This document shows positions 50,007 through 59,345 of a stretch of DNA of 64,000 bases, piece by piece (positions within the stretch are counted from its first letter, which is position 1; every line of letters starts with the position of its first letter). The notes under the pieces were generated by a model. The model worked only from the letters and a program-made list of their open reading frames with translations. It made no database searches and had not been told where the DNA came from. A program made the position numbers and the translations under genes. The stretch spans positions 124,001 through 188,000 of the forward strand of contig NZ_JBLKNW010000004.1 of the NCBI RefSeq assembly GCF_051414035.1. Reading direction: 5' to 3'. Origin of the DNA: Halosimplex amylolyticum (GTDB taxonomy: Archaea > Halobacteriota > Halobacteria > Halobacteriales > Haloarculaceae).

Positions 50007-51778
50007 TCGACGAGCAGGCGGCCGTCGTCGTATCGGTATCCGGCCTCGACGAAGGCCGCTTTCACCGCCTCGGTGTCGATCGCTCCGTCGGTACCGACGA
50101 ACGAGTCGCCGGGACCGATGTCGTCCGGGATGGCGTCCGCGTCGTACCAGCCCGTGCTCGCGAGTGGACTCTCGGTCGGTCGCGCGTACCCGTCGAAGAC
50201 CGACTCGACCAGGTGCGACCGGCGGAGCAGTCTGGCGACGACGCGCCGGAACCGGGCGTTCGACAGGGGTCGCGTCCTGGTGTTGTAGCCGAGGTGGTAG
50301 AACGCCCGGGAGGGCGCGCTCACGAGGTCGAGCGCCGACTCGCGGCCGATCCGGGGGACGACCGCGGCCCCCAGCGGCGCGACGGTCGCGTCGGCGTCGC
50401 CGGAGGCGACCAGCTCGACCGCGGAGTCGTCGGACCCCACGGCACTCAACCGGATCTCCTCGTAGGCGGGAGCGTCGACGAACCGCTCCGGAAGCTCGTC
50501 CGGTTCGTCGCGCAGGAAGTGGTCGTCGAACCGGGAGAGGCGGAGGGACTCGCTCGGGACCGCGCGCTCGAACGCGAAGGGACCGCTCCCGACGGGCCGC
50601 GGGTTGTTCCACGCCAGCGCTTCCGTCATCGTCCGGTTGGTTTCGACGCCGGCGACCTTCGCCGTGTCGGTCCGGTCCGACCAGACGTGCTCGGGGAGCA
50701 GCGGTACCGTGAACGCCCGCCGGGCGACCACGGTCGAGGCGTCGGTGAAGCGGATCCGCGCCGTCCGGTCGTCGACGGCGGTCACGTCGTCGACGAGCGA
50801 GGTGCGTCCCCGGTAGCGCGAGGCCGGGATCGGGCTGTCCGCCGTGCCGAGCGACGTGTCCGCGAGGAACTCGTAGGTGAACGCCACGTCCTCGGCGGTC
50901 AGCGATTCGCCGTCGTGCCAGGACAGGTCCGCGCGCAGGGTGATCTCCGCCACCGGTCGGCCGCCGCCTCCGTCGAGGTCCCACTCGCCGGCCAGCCAGG
51001 GGCGCAACACGCCGTCGACCCGCCGCGCCAGCGGATCGTAGAGCAGGTCCACGAACGTGCCGTGGGCCCGGAACTCCGCCGCGATCGGGTTGCGGTTGCC
51101 AGTGATCCGCCCGTCGGTGGTGGCGAGCGAGAGCGTCGGTGTCGAGTCGACGGGCGCGAGTCCGAGGAGCACGAGCGGGTCCATCGGACTCCCGTGCCAG
51201 CGGCGGAACCGGTCGGTCCGCAGCGTGCCCAGCGCGTCGGGGGCGGCGAGCGTCGTGAACGGCTGGCTCTCGGTGAGGTGGCTCTGGACGTCCGTGACCG
51301 CCCGCCGCCGGTCGGTGCCGCTCGTGGTTCGCTGGGCGTCGAGGAGCTCGTCGAGGTCGAGGCTCGTGTATCCGAAGGGGTTCTGCCAGCCCGGCTCGCC
51401 CCCGTACACCGAGTGACAGAGCGCGTAGAGGGTGTCCGGGTCGCGCCAGTCCGTCCGCGGGAACTGCCCGACGTACAGGTCGAAGTCGTGGTCGAGCAGG
51501 ACTCGCCGGTAGAGCGCCTCCGGCCCCATGGGTTCGACGCTCGCGTCGACGCCGCAGGCCCGGAGGTTCTCGGCGAGTTCCCGTGCGATCCGCGACGGAT
51601 AGGGGTTGGCGTCGACCGGCATCGTCAGGATCCGCAGGGACACCTGGCTCGCGGGGTCGCGCGCCATGACGTTGCGGGTCCGCTTGACGCACCCGCCCGC
51701 CCCGGCCAGGGTGGCCGCCGCTGTCGCTAGCACCGACCGCCGGCCGATGGCCTGCGAAGCCTCTCCCCTTCCGGTCAT
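50003..51778 (-). CDS. Family 5 extracellular solute-binding lipoprotein
   Basis: A 591-residue oligopeptide-binding-type protein. The N-terminus has twin arginines (IGRRSVLATAAATLAGAGG) and a lipobox Cys (GGCVKR), so it is probably Tat-exported and lipid-anchored. The family 5 signature appears as LRADLSWHDGESLTAEDVAFTYEF, with later blocks PVGSGPFAFERA and SNARFRRVVARLL. No permease or ATPase genes follow; instead a PAP2 phosphatase gene overlaps its stop. It may therefore work as a lone binding protein with permeases elsewhere, or serve another surface role. Confidence 0.88.
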   Translation of the reverse strand: MTGRGEASQAIGRRSVLATAAATLAGAGGCVKRTRNVMARDPASQVSLRILTMPVDANPYPSRIARELAENLRACGVDASVEPMGPEALYRRVLLDHDFDLYVGQFPRTDWRDPDTLYALCHSVYGGEPGWQNPFGYTSLDLDELLDAQRTTSGTDRRRAVTDVQSHLTESQPFTTLAAPDALGTLRTDRFRRWHGSPMDPLVLLGLAPVDSTPTLSLATTDGRITGNRNPIAAEFRAHGTFVDLLYDPLARRVDGVLRPWLAGEWDLDGGGGRPVAEITLRADLSWHDGESLTAEDVAFTYEFLADTSLGTADSPIPASRYRGRTSLVDDVTAVDDRTARIRFTDASTVVARRAFTVPLLPEHVWSDRTDTAKVAGVETNRTMTEALAWNNPRPVGSGPFAFERAVPSESLRLSRFDDHFLRDEPDELPERFVDAPAYEEIRLSAVGSDDSAVELVASGDADATVAPLGAAVVPRIGRESALDLVSAPSRAFYHLGYNTRTRPLSNARFRRVVARLLRRSHLVESVFDGYARPTESPLASTGWYDADAIPDDIGPGDSFVGTDGAIDTEAVKAAFVEAGYRYDDGRLLVE

Positions 51779-52237
51779 CGTTCGTTCCTGAGCGTTGGGC
51801 GAGGGGGTATTAGTCTCCTGTGGTCATAATTGACAACAAGAGCGGCTTACCCTGACCCTAAAGCCGGTAATCCGACCGATCTCACGCTTCCGCCCCAGTA
51901 ACGCCTTCGTATCTCCCCAGCGGGGGGAGTCAGACGACCCCCACGAGCGCGAGGTGGAGCGTCACCCCCGCACCGATACCGAGCGCCACCAACCCCGCCG
52001 CGTCTCGGGGGTCGTCGGACGCCAGTCGAGCGGCCGCAACGGGCGGCCCGGCGACGAGGACCGGGTAGCAGCGCCCCATCGATCCGTGCGTTTCTTGCCC
52101 ATGGGACAGGGCCACAAGTACTCGGAACCGAAACAACATTCCAGAAAACGGCCTCGTTACCCCCTTAACGCAAGCTATTTATTGGGTCTGGGGCCGGAAA
52201 GTTCTTGGTCGTCCTGGGCGACAGTGGTGATACGGTT
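51779..52237. other. Divergent intergenic region (SBP gene / ppsA)
   Basis: The SBP side has an AT-rich GTCATAATTGACAAC near 51821-51836. The ppsA side has CTATTTATTGGG (52175-52186), a good TATA element about 55 bases before the ATG. In between lies one weak small frame, listed separately. Confidence 0.5.
51930..52079 (-). CDS. Doubtful small membrane protein, 49 residues
   Basis: The frame from the ATG complementary to 52077-52079 reads MGRCYPVLVAGPPVAAARL, an acidic break (SDDPRDAAG), then a hydrophobic end (LVALGIGAGVTLHLALVGVV). A two-helix hairpin is possible. Nothing else supports it. Confidence 0.3.
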   Translation of the reverse strand: MGRCYPVLVAGPPVAAARLASDDPRDAAGLVALGIGAGVTLHLALVGVV

Positions 52238-54565
52238 ATGGCATTACTCTGGCTGGACGACGTTACGGCCGAGGACTTCGACTCGGTCGGTGGCAAAGGC
52301 GCATCCCTGGGCGAGCTGACGTCGGCGGGCCTGCCCGTCCCGCCCGGGTTCGTCGTGACGGCGGAGACCTACCGGTCGTTCATCGAGGAGACCGGGATCG
52401 ACGAGGAACTGTTCGAAGCTGTCGACGTATCGGTTGACGACTCGCAGGCGCTCGCCCGCGCGGCCGAGCACGCACAGGAACTCATCTGCGAGACCGAGAT
52501 GCCACAGTCTATCCGCGAGGAGATCCTCGCGGCCTACGACGACGTCGAAGACGGCGACGCGTCGGTCGCGGTCCGCTCGTCGGCGACCGCCGAGGACCTG
52601 CCCGACGCCTCCTTCGCCGGCCAGCAGGAGACCTACCTCAACGTCACGCGCTCGGGGCTGCTCGACCGCGTACGCGACTGCTGGGCCTCCCTGTTCACCC
52701 AGCGGGCGATCTACTACCGCCAGGAGCAGGGGTTCTCCCACGAACAGGTCAACATCGCGGTCGTCGTCCAGCTGATGGTCGACGCCGAGAAGAGCGGCGT
52801 CATGTTCACGAGCCACCCCACCACGGGCGACCCGCGGGCGATCATCGAGTCCGCCTGGGGCCTGGGCGAAGCCGTCGTCTCCGGCGCCGTCTCGCCCGAC
52901 AAGTACGTCCTCGACCGCGAGACCGGCGAGCTGCGCGACGCGACCGTCGCCACCAAGAAGGTGATGCACGTCCGCGACGAGGAGACCGGCGAGACCATCG
53001 AGCGGGCGGTCCCGGAGGACAGGCGCGACGAGCAGGTCCTCTCCGCGGAAGAACTCGACCGCCTCGTCGGCCTCGGCGACGAGATCGAGTCCTACTACGG
53101 CGACCCGCAGGACGTCGAGTGGGCCATCGCCGAGGGCGACCTCTACGTCCTCCAGTCCCGCCCCATCACGACCATCGACGAGGACGCCGGCGGCGTCGCG
53201 GGCGCCTCGAACGGCGTCGAGGACATCGCCGGCGTCGCCGACGGCGGGAGCGCCGCCGCGTCCGGCAGTGACGGCGGTGCCGGGCAGGGCGAGGGCAACG
53301 TCATCTTCTCCGGCATCGGCGCCAGTCCCGGCCGGGTGTCGGGGCCGGCGCGGACCATCAGAAAACTCGACCACCTCGACAAGGTCGAAGAGGGCGACAT
53401 CATCGTCGCCGAGATGACGACCCCGGACATGGTCCCCGCGATGAAGCGGGCCTCGGGCATCATCACCGACGAAGGGGGCATGACCAGCCACGCCGCCATC
53501 GTCTCCCGCGAACTCGGCGTCCCCGCAATCGTCGGCACCGAACAGGCCTCCGAGCGCCTGCACGACGGCCAGGTCGTCACCATCGACGGCGACAAGGGCA
53601 CCGTCGAGCAGGGCGACTCGACCGGCGCCGAGCAGCGCGAACCCGTCGAGGAGGTCCGCCCGCAGGCCCCCGTCAAGCCCATGACGGCCACGGAGGTCAA
53701 GGTCAACGTCTCGATCCCCGACGCCGCCGAGCGCGCGGCCGCGACGGGCGCCGACGGCGTCGGCCTGCTGCGGATCGAGCACATGATCCTCTCGACGAAC
53801 AAGACGCCCGAGCGCTACATCGACGACCACGGCACCGACGCCTACGTCGACGAGATCGTCGACGGCGTCCGCGGCGTCGCCGAGGAGTTCTACCCCCGGC
53901 CCGTCCGCGTCCGCACGCTCGACGCGCCCACAGACGAGTTCCGCCAGCTTGAGGGCGGCGAGAGCGAGCCCGCCGAGCACAACCCGATGCTCGGCTACCG
54001 CGGCATCCGCCGCAGCCTCGACCGCCCCGAACTGTTCGCCCACGAGCTCGCCGCGTTCAGCCGGCTGTTCGAACTGGGCTACGACAACGTCGAGATCATG
54101 TTCCCGCTCGTCAACGACGCCGAGGACGTGCTCCGCGCCCGGCGGCTCATGGAGGAAGCGGGCATCGACCCCGACAAGCAAGACTGGGGCGTGATGATCG
54201 AGACGCCCGCCGCCGCGCTCGGCGTCGAGTCGATGGCCGACGCCGGCGTCGACTTCGTTTCCTTCGGGACGAACGACCTCACCCAGTACACCCTCGCGGT
54301 CGACCGCAACAACGGCCGCGTCGCCGACCGCTTCGACGAGCTTCACCCCTCGGTTCTGAAGCTCATCAGCGAGACCATCGAGACCTGCCGCGAGGAGGGC
54401 GTCTCCACGAGCATCTGCGGCCAGGCCGCCTCGAAACCAGAGATGGTCCAGCACCTCGTCAACGAGGGCGTCACCTCCATCTCCGCCAACATCGACGCCG
54501 TCCGCGACGTCCAGCACGAGGTCAAGCGCGTCGAGCAGAAGCTGCTGCTCGACAACGTGCGCTGA
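52238..54565 (+). CDS. ppsA: Phosphoenolpyruvate synthase
   Basis: Converts pyruvate and ATP to PEP, AMP and phosphate, the entry to gluconeogenesis. The 775-residue protein has the N-terminal ATP-grasp part (LWLDDVTAEDFDSVGGKGASLGELTSAGLPVPPGF). The phosphohistidine domain has His418 in GGMTSHAAIVSRELG. The C-terminal PEP/pyruvate TIM barrel has GLLRIEHM, EIMFPLV, GVMIETPAA and SFGTNDLTQYTLAVDR. A Gly/Ser/Ala-rich linker (about residues 320-350) separates the first two parts. Start ATG 52238 sits about 55 bases after a strong TATA box. Confidence 0.96.
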   Translation: MALLWLDDVTAEDFDSVGGKGASLGELTSAGLPVPPGFVVTAETYRSFIEETGIDEELFEAVDVSVDDSQALARAAEHAQELICETEMPQSIREEILAAYDDVEDGDASVAVRSSATAEDLPDASFAGQQETYLNVTRSGLLDRVRDCWASLFTQRAIYYRQEQGFSHEQVNIAVVVQLMVDAEKSGVMFTSHPTTGDPRAIIESAWGLGEAVVSGAVSPDKYVLDRETGELRDATVATKKVMHVRDEETGETIERAVPEDRRDEQVLSAEELDRLVGLGDEIESYYGDPQDVEWAIAEGDLYVLQSRPITTIDEDAGGVAGASNGVEDIAGVADGGSAAASGSDGGAGQGEGNVIFSGIGASPGRVSGPARTIRKLDHLDKVEEGDIIVAEMTTPDMVPAMKRASGIITDEGGMTSHAAIVSRELGVPAIVGTEQASERLHDGQVVTIDGDKGTVEQGDSTGAEQREPVEEVRPQAPVKPMTATEVKVNVSIPDAAERAAATGADGVGLLRIEHMILSTNKTPERYIDDHGTDAYVDEIVDGVRGVAEEFYPRPVRVRTLDAPTDEFRQLEGGESEPAEHNPMLGYRGIRRSLDRPELFAHELAAFSRLFELGYDNVEIMFPLVNDAEDVLRARRLMEEAGIDPDKQDWGVMIETPAAALGVESMADAGVDFVSFGTNDLTQYTLAVDRNNGRVADRFDELHPSVLKLISETIETCREEGVSTSICGQAASKPEMVQHLVNEGVTSISANIDAVRDVQHEVKRVEQKLLLDNVR

Positions 54566-54640
54566 GCGTCTGCGTTCCCGGCCGGCAGTTCCGCGGCGCG
54601 AAGCCTTTTGTCGCGATCGGTGCATCGGTCAGGGAAGCCG

Positions 54641-55780
54641 ATGGAGATGGCCGAGATCGAGATCCACGAGTACGAGAACACGATCGAAGACCACGGGACT
54701 CGCGAGGACGGCGCTGGCTGTTACGTCCCCGGCGCGGAGCGGACGGAAGCGATGTTTATCCTCACGATCCGCACGCGCGACGGGACCGAGGGCCACTACC
54801 GCGGCGTGATGTTCCCGAACGTCCAGCTCGCCCAGATCCGGATGTGGGCCGAGGAGCTGATCGGCCGGGACCCGCTCGCTCGCGAGGATATCTGGATGGA
54901 CTTCTGGCGGCGCGGTCGCCACACCGACCGGATCGGGATCGGACCGATCGACGTCGCGCTCTGGGACCTCGCCGGACGCCACTACGGCGCGCCGCTGTAC
55001 GAACTGCTCGGCGGCGGGAAGCGCGACCGGATCCCGGCCTACGCCTCGACGTTACCGGGCAATCCCGAACACGACACGCCCGAGGTCTTCGCCGACCACG
55101 CCGAAGTGTGCGCCGAGCGCGGGTATCCGGGCTACAAGCTCCACCCGCTGGGGGACCCGGATCTGGACATCGAGGTGTGTCGCGCCGTCGACGAGCGCGT
55201 CGGTGACGAGTTAGACCTCATGCTCGACCCCTCTAGCACGTACACGACCTACCACGACGCGCTGCGCGTGGGCCGCGTGCTCGACGAACTGGACTTCTAC
55301 TGGTACGAGGACCCGATGTGGGAGACCGGCGAGAGCACGTACGCCATGCGCCGCCTCGCCGACGACCTCGACACGCCGCTGCTCGGGATCGAACACTCCC
55401 GCACCGAACCGTTCGGCAGCGTCAACCACCTCTTCGACGACGCGCTGGACATGCTCCGCGTCGACGCCCACCTCGGCGGCGGGATCAGCGGCGCGCTCAA
55501 GACCGCCCACGCGGCCCAGGCCGCGGGGTTCGACGTCGAGCCGCACCTCGGCGGCGCCGCGCACCTCCACCTCCTCAGCGCCGTCCCCAACTCGAACTAC
55601 TACGAACACGGCCTGCTCCACCCCCACACCGAGTGGCACTCCGAGGCCGGCCTCGCCGAGCCCGTCGACGAGATCGACGACGACGGCCACGTCCCCGTCC
55701 CCGACGGCGACGGCCTCGGCATCGACATCGACTGGGATTTCGTCGAGGCGAACCAGACCGACCGGACGCTCGTCGAGTGA
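54641..55780 (+). CDS. Enolase-superfamily (mandelate racemase/muconate lactonising type) dehydratase
   Basis: A 379-residue protein. Metal ligands appear as Asp196 (LMLDPSS), Glu223 (WYEDP) and Glu251 (GIEHSR). The catalytic lysine is Lys166 in GYKLHPLGD; the usual second Lys of the KxK motif is replaced by His168. A further His lies in EPHLGGAAHLHLL. Many relatives dehydrate sugar acids. The DapA-like aldolase gene 80 bases downstream would suit cleavage of the resulting 2-keto-3-deoxy acid. The actual sugar acid is unknown. Confidence 0.88.
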   Translation: MEMAEIEIHEYENTIEDHGTREDGAGCYVPGAERTEAMFILTIRTRDGTEGHYRGVMFPNVQLAQIRMWAEELIGRDPLAREDIWMDFWRRGRHTDRIGIGPIDVALWDLAGRHYGAPLYELLGGGKRDRIPAYASTLPGNPEHDTPEVFADHAEVCAERGYPGYKLHPLGDPDLDIEVCRAVDERVGDELDLMLDPSSTYTTYHDALRVGRVLDELDFYWYEDPMWETGESTYAMRRLADDLDTPLLGIEHSRTEPFGSVNHLFDDALDMLRVDAHLGGGISGALKTAHAAQAAGFDVEPHLGGAAHLHLLSAVPNSNYYEHGLLHPHTEWHSEAGLAEPVDEIDDDGHVPVPDGDGLGIDIDWDFVEANQTDRTLVE

Positions 55781-55859
55781 GGACGACGGACGGATCGGCG
55801 GCCCACACGACCGCCCCCGTCGCCCGAACGTTGAAATCCCTCGCTGGCGACCCACGGGT

Positions 55860-56768
55860 ATGCCATTCGAGGGCGTGCTCCCCATCCTCGCCGTCCCGTG
55901 TCGCGAGTCGGGCGAGATCGACTACGAGAGCGTCCGGACGCAGATCGCCGCGCTCGCCGACGGCGGCTGCGACGGCGTGATCCTGTTCGGGTTCGGCAGC
56001 GAGTTCTACAAACTGCGCGACGGCGAACGGCGCGAACTCACGCGCGTCGCCGTCGACGCGGGCGCCGACTTCGACCTGCCGGTGTACGCCTCGGTGACCG
56101 AACAGACCACGGCCGCGGCGGTCGACCGGGCCGGATGGTTCGCCGACGCCGGCGTCGACGGCCTCATGCTCCTCCCGCCGCACATGGCCGGCCCGAGCGA
56201 AGACGCGCTGCTGGAGCACATGCGGAGCGTCGCCGACGCCGTCTCCCTGCCGATCATGGTCCAGTACGCCCCGCAGAACGTCGGCGTGACTATCGCCCCG
56301 GAGACGTTCGCGGCGTTGAGCGAGGACGTTTCGAACGTCTCGCACTTCAAGGTCGAGTGCGAACCGCCGGGTCCGTACGCGACCGCGCTGCTCGACGCGA
56401 CCGACGGCGCGGTCGACGTGCTCGTCGGCTCGAACGGGAAGCACCTGATCGAACTGCTGGATCGGGGCGGCGTCGGCGTGATCCCAACTGGCGGTCTGCA
56501 CGAGTTCTACGTCGAGATACTCGACCGCTACGACGCCGGAGACCGCGAGGGGGCGATCGCGGTCCACGACCGGCTCCTGCCGATGCTCAATCACAGCGCC
56601 GGCGGCGAGTCGTTCGTCCGCTTCGACAAGGAGATCCAGGCCCGCCGCGGCTTCATCGCCACCGACGCGACCCACATGCGCGCGCCGACGACCGACCCCG
56701 ACGACTACGTGGTCGACCTCTGGGAGGACCGGCTGGAGCGCGCGCTCGACTACCTCGGGGAACTGTGA
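55860..56768 (+). CDS. DapA-superfamily aldolase (KDG-aldolase-like)
   Basis: A 302-residue TIM-barrel protein of the dihydrodipicolinate synthase/N-acetylneuraminate lyase superfamily. The Schiff-base lysine is Lys164 (HFKVECEP), with Tyr136 (MVQYAPQN) as the likely proton relay. The substrate-carboxylate loop reads GFGSEFYKL rather than the GTTGE of true DapA, so lysine biosynthesis is unlikely. Next to an enolase-superfamily dehydratase, it most likely splits a 2-keto-3-deoxy sugar acid into pyruvate and an aldehyde. Confidence 0.88.
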   Translation: MPFEGVLPILAVPCRESGEIDYESVRTQIAALADGGCDGVILFGFGSEFYKLRDGERRELTRVAVDAGADFDLPVYASVTEQTTAAAVDRAGWFADAGVDGLMLLPPHMAGPSEDALLEHMRSVADAVSLPIMVQYAPQNVGVTIAPETFAALSEDVSNVSHFKVECEPPGPYATALLDATDGAVDVLVGSNGKHLIELLDRGGVGVIPTGGLHEFYVEILDRYDAGDREGAIAVHDRLLPMLNHSAGGESFVRFDKEIQARRGFIATDATHMRAPTTDPDDYVVDLWEDRLERALDYLGEL

Positions 56769-57001
56769 CCGCCGGAGACGCCCCCGGTGGCCTCGTCGCC
56801 CGAGAGTCAATTGGTAACGGTTGTCAAATTTCGCGTCGAACGCAGTAGCCTCGGGCATCGCTCGGCGGACGGGCGAATCGGCCGAGCGATTCCGGTGGCG
56901 GAGTACCGCGGAGTTCGGCGGAGTAACGGACCGTTGCCGTCGCTGCCGGCCAGATACCTCGCTGATAACGAAGGATCGCGACGTTCTCACGTACTGTCGC
57001 A

Positions 57002-57964
57002 ATGTCACCGCAAGACCTCGATACGTCGCGGCGGGACGTGATGAAAGCGGTCGGTGCGGGGACGGTGTTCGCGGCCCTGGGCGGGACCGCCGTCGTCAGC
57101 GGCCGAGACGGGAAAGCCGTCGGGGACGTCGACGCGGCGGCGGTCGATCGAAACGACGGGCTCCAGGAAGCCGGGTCGGTCCATCGGGTACAGACGCTGA
57201 TCAGCGCTCCGCCGACGAATCCCGAACGACCGGCCGACTTCTTCTTCCAGCCGACGGGGCTGCACGTCCAGCCCGGCGACGTGCTCCGGTTCGAGTTCGT
57301 GACGCCGGACCACAACGTCGTCTCGTACCACCCGGCCTTCGGGATGCGACGGCGGGTGCCGCTCGGCGTCGACGCGGTCTCCTCGCCGCTCATGGGATGG
57401 CGACCGGACTCGATCCCCGGCGACATGGTCGACCCGCCGACGCCGGCGGCCGAGGAGGAACCCGAGGGAACGGCGACAGCGACCCCCGGCGGCGAGGCCA
57501 CGACGCCGATGGAGACCGAGACGCCCACGGCCACCGGGACCGCGACCGGAACGGACGGCGAGAGCGAGGGGCCGGTACCGGACTTCTGGCTGCTCGCGCT
57601 GGACGAACCGGGCGTCTACGACTTCCTGTGCTCACCCCACGAGCACTTCGGGATGGCGATGCGCGTCGTTGTCGGCGACGAGACCGACGCCGCCTTCGAG
57701 ACCGAGGACCCCGACGCGCTGCCGGAACCTCGCGTCGGCCCGGTCGGGCTCGCCCGCGTCACGCTGACCGACCCGGCGCTGGCACCGTCGAATATCGTCG
57801 AGCAGGGAACCGTCTCGTGGGGCGCGCTCGAAGCGGTTCAGGGCGACGGGAGCGGGACCGCAACCTCTGGCGGCGAAACGGAGACGCCGGCTGAGGAGAC
57901 GGCGACCGAAGCGACGGAAACGGCGGCGGGCGGGACGGAAACGGGGACCGAACCGGGCGAATAG
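57002..57964 (+). CDS. Exported cupredoxin (plastocyanin/halocyanin-like)
   Basis: A 320-residue blue-copper-type protein. Twin arginines (SRRDVMKAVGAG, RR at 10-11) indicate Tat export; there is no lipobox. Copper ligands are His104 (PDHNVV), Cys210 (DFLCSPHEH), His213 or His215, and Met218. Unlike ordinary halocyanins, a Thr/Glu-rich disordered insertion of about 45 residues (148-192) splits the fold between the first and remaining ligands. A similar acidic/Thr-rich tail ends the protein (about 280-320). It probably carries electrons at the membrane exterior; partners are not in the window. Confidence 0.85.
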   Translation: MSPQDLDTSRRDVMKAVGAGTVFAALGGTAVVSGRDGKAVGDVDAAAVDRNDGLQEAGSVHRVQTLISAPPTNPERPADFFFQPTGLHVQPGDVLRFEFVTPDHNVVSYHPAFGMRRRVPLGVDAVSSPLMGWRPDSIPGDMVDPPTPAAEEEPEGTATATPGGEATTPMETETPTATGTATGTDGESEGPVPDFWLLALDEPGVYDFLCSPHEHFGMAMRVVVGDETDAAFETEDPDALPEPRVGPVGLARVTLTDPALAPSNIVEQGTVSWGALEAVQGDGSGTATSGGETETPAEETATEATETAAGGTETGTEPGE

Positions 57965-57979
57965 CTGGGGTCGCCCGGA

Positions 57980-57985
57980 TTTTTT
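57980..57985 (+). terminator. T-run terminator after the cupredoxin gene
   Basis: Six T residues follow a GC-rich stretch 16 bases after the stop codon. Haloarchaeal genes often end in such oligo-T runs without a strong hairpin. It lies at the junction with the convergent SDR gene. Confidence 0.45.
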
Positions 57986-58728
57986 CAGAAGAACGTCAGC
58001 TTGTCGCGGCGGTACAGGTCCATCTCGGACACCATCGAGGGGTCCTGCTTCGCGGCGAAGCGGACGGCGTCGGCGATCTCGGTCGGTTCCGACGCCTCGC
58101 CGCGCTCGAAACGCTCCTCGAAGGACTCGCCGGTCTCGCTGGCGAACTCGCTGCGGACCTCGGCGGGGTTGATGGTGGTGACGGCCACGTCGTCCTCGCC
58201 CACGTCGGCGGAGACGCTCTTGGCGAAGCCGCGGACCCACCACTTCGACGCCGCGTAGACGGGGTTGAAGGGGCGCGGGTACTGCCCGGCGAAACTCCCG
58301 ATGAAGACGAGCGTCCCCGACGACTCGCGGAGGTAGGGCAGCGCCGCGCGCGTCGCGAAGAAGTAGCCGTCGACGTTGACCTCCATCATCGTCCGGTAGT
58401 CCTCGGTCGCGAGGTCGTCGACGCCCTCGCCGGCGACGACGCCGACGTTGTTGACCAGCAGGTCGAGGCCGCCGAACTCCGTCACCGTCTTCTCGACCAG
58501 CGCGTCGACGGCGTCCTCGCTGCGTACGTTCGTGGGGACGACCAGCGTCTCGACGCCGTAGGCGTCTTCGAGGTCGGCCGCGATCGATTCCAGTCGCTCC
58601 TCGCGACGGGCCGCGAGCGCGACGTTCGCGCCGTCCTCGGCGAGGGCGTGGGCCGTGGCCTCGCCGATACCGGAACTCGCGCCGGTGACGATCGCGGACT
58701 CTCCGTCCAGGGACTGCTCGGTGGACAT
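57985..58728 (-). CDS. Short-chain dehydrogenase/reductase
   Basis: A 247-residue Rossmann enzyme using NAD(P)H. The cofactor motif is VTGASSGIGEATAHALA (about residues 14-30). Other family elements are LLVNNVGV (NNAG-type) and the catalytic YAASK motif, with the preceding Ser in FIGSFAGQYP. An Arg in the AARREERLESI stretch suggests NADP preference. Substrate cannot be told. It starts leaderless from a TATA box at 58751-58760. Confidence 0.93.
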   Translation of the reverse strand: MSTEQSLDGESAIVTGASSGIGEATAHALAEDGANVALAARREERLESIAADLEDAYGVETLVVPTNVRSEDAVDALVEKTVTEFGGLDLLVNNVGVVAGEGVDDLATEDYRTMMEVNVDGYFFATRAALPYLRESSGTLVFIGSFAGQYPRPFNPVYAASKWWVRGFAKSVSADVGEDDVAVTTINPAEVRSEFASETGESFEERFERGEASEPTEIADAVRFAAKQDPSMVSEMDLYRRDKLTFF

Positions 58729-58750
58729 GCGAGCGGATAGGACGGTCGAG

Positions 58751-58760
58751 ACTATAAGTA
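58751..58760 (-). promoter_or_regulatory. TATA box for the SDR gene
   Basis: On the minus strand TACTTATAGT is centred 27 bases before the ATG complementary to 58726-58728, the canonical distance for leaderless transcription. Confidence 0.6.
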
Positions 58761-58862
58761 TCGGTTGTCGGCCGCCCCGGACAGCAGGCCGAACGGCCGG
58801 GTTTCGACGACCCCGAGATCGGCGCCGACAGACTCATCAATGCAGCGAAACGACCAGTAACC

Positions 58863-59345
58863 ATGGCAGCTGATAGCACGCGCGAAACGTCGCGGCTGTT
58901 CGGCGCGCTCTCGCATCGCTATCGGCGGATCGTTCTCTACTACCTCCGGGAACACGAGACTGCGACCCTGGACGTGCTGGTCGACCTCGTCACCGGCTGG
59001 GTCCAGGCGGGCCCGGGACCGGACGAATCGGTCGACCACGCGGAGGTCCGGGCCCAGCTCCACCACGTTCACCTGCCGACGCTCGATTCGGCGGCGCTGG
59101 TCGAGTACGACCCCGACGCGGGGACGGTTTCCCGCTGCGAGTACTCGGCGGCCGCGGGCGAGATACTCGACGCCGCGCTCGAGTCGGACACCACGGGGAC
59201 TCGCCTCGACGTCCGGGGGGTGCTCGCCGCCGCCGAGGAGCAGACGCGACCGCGTGCGCCCGGCGAGGCGGCGTGCGGCCCGGAAGACGACGCGGGTCGC
59301 GATGGATCGGGCGATAGCCGCCCCGGAGACGACGATGACGGCTGA
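58863..59345 (+). CDS. Winged-HTH protein (DUF7344-like)
   Basis: A 160-residue protein. Residues 8-100 form a winged helix (LFGALSHRYRRIVLYYLREHETATLDVLVDLV, then HHVHLPTLDSAALVEYD), as in many haloarchaeal one-domain regulators. The final 60 residues are acidic and disordered. It overlaps the DICT-domain gene by 11 bases, so both are made from one mRNA and presumably act together. I recall the family as DUF7344. Targets are unknown. Confidence 0.83.
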   Translation: MAADSTRETSRLFGALSHRYRRIVLYYLREHETATLDVLVDLVTGWVQAGPGPDESVDHAEVRAQLHHVHLPTLDSAALVEYDPDAGTVSRCEYSAAAGEILDAALESDTTGTRLDVRGVLAAAEEQTRPRAPGEAACGPEDDAGRDGSGDSRPGDDDDG

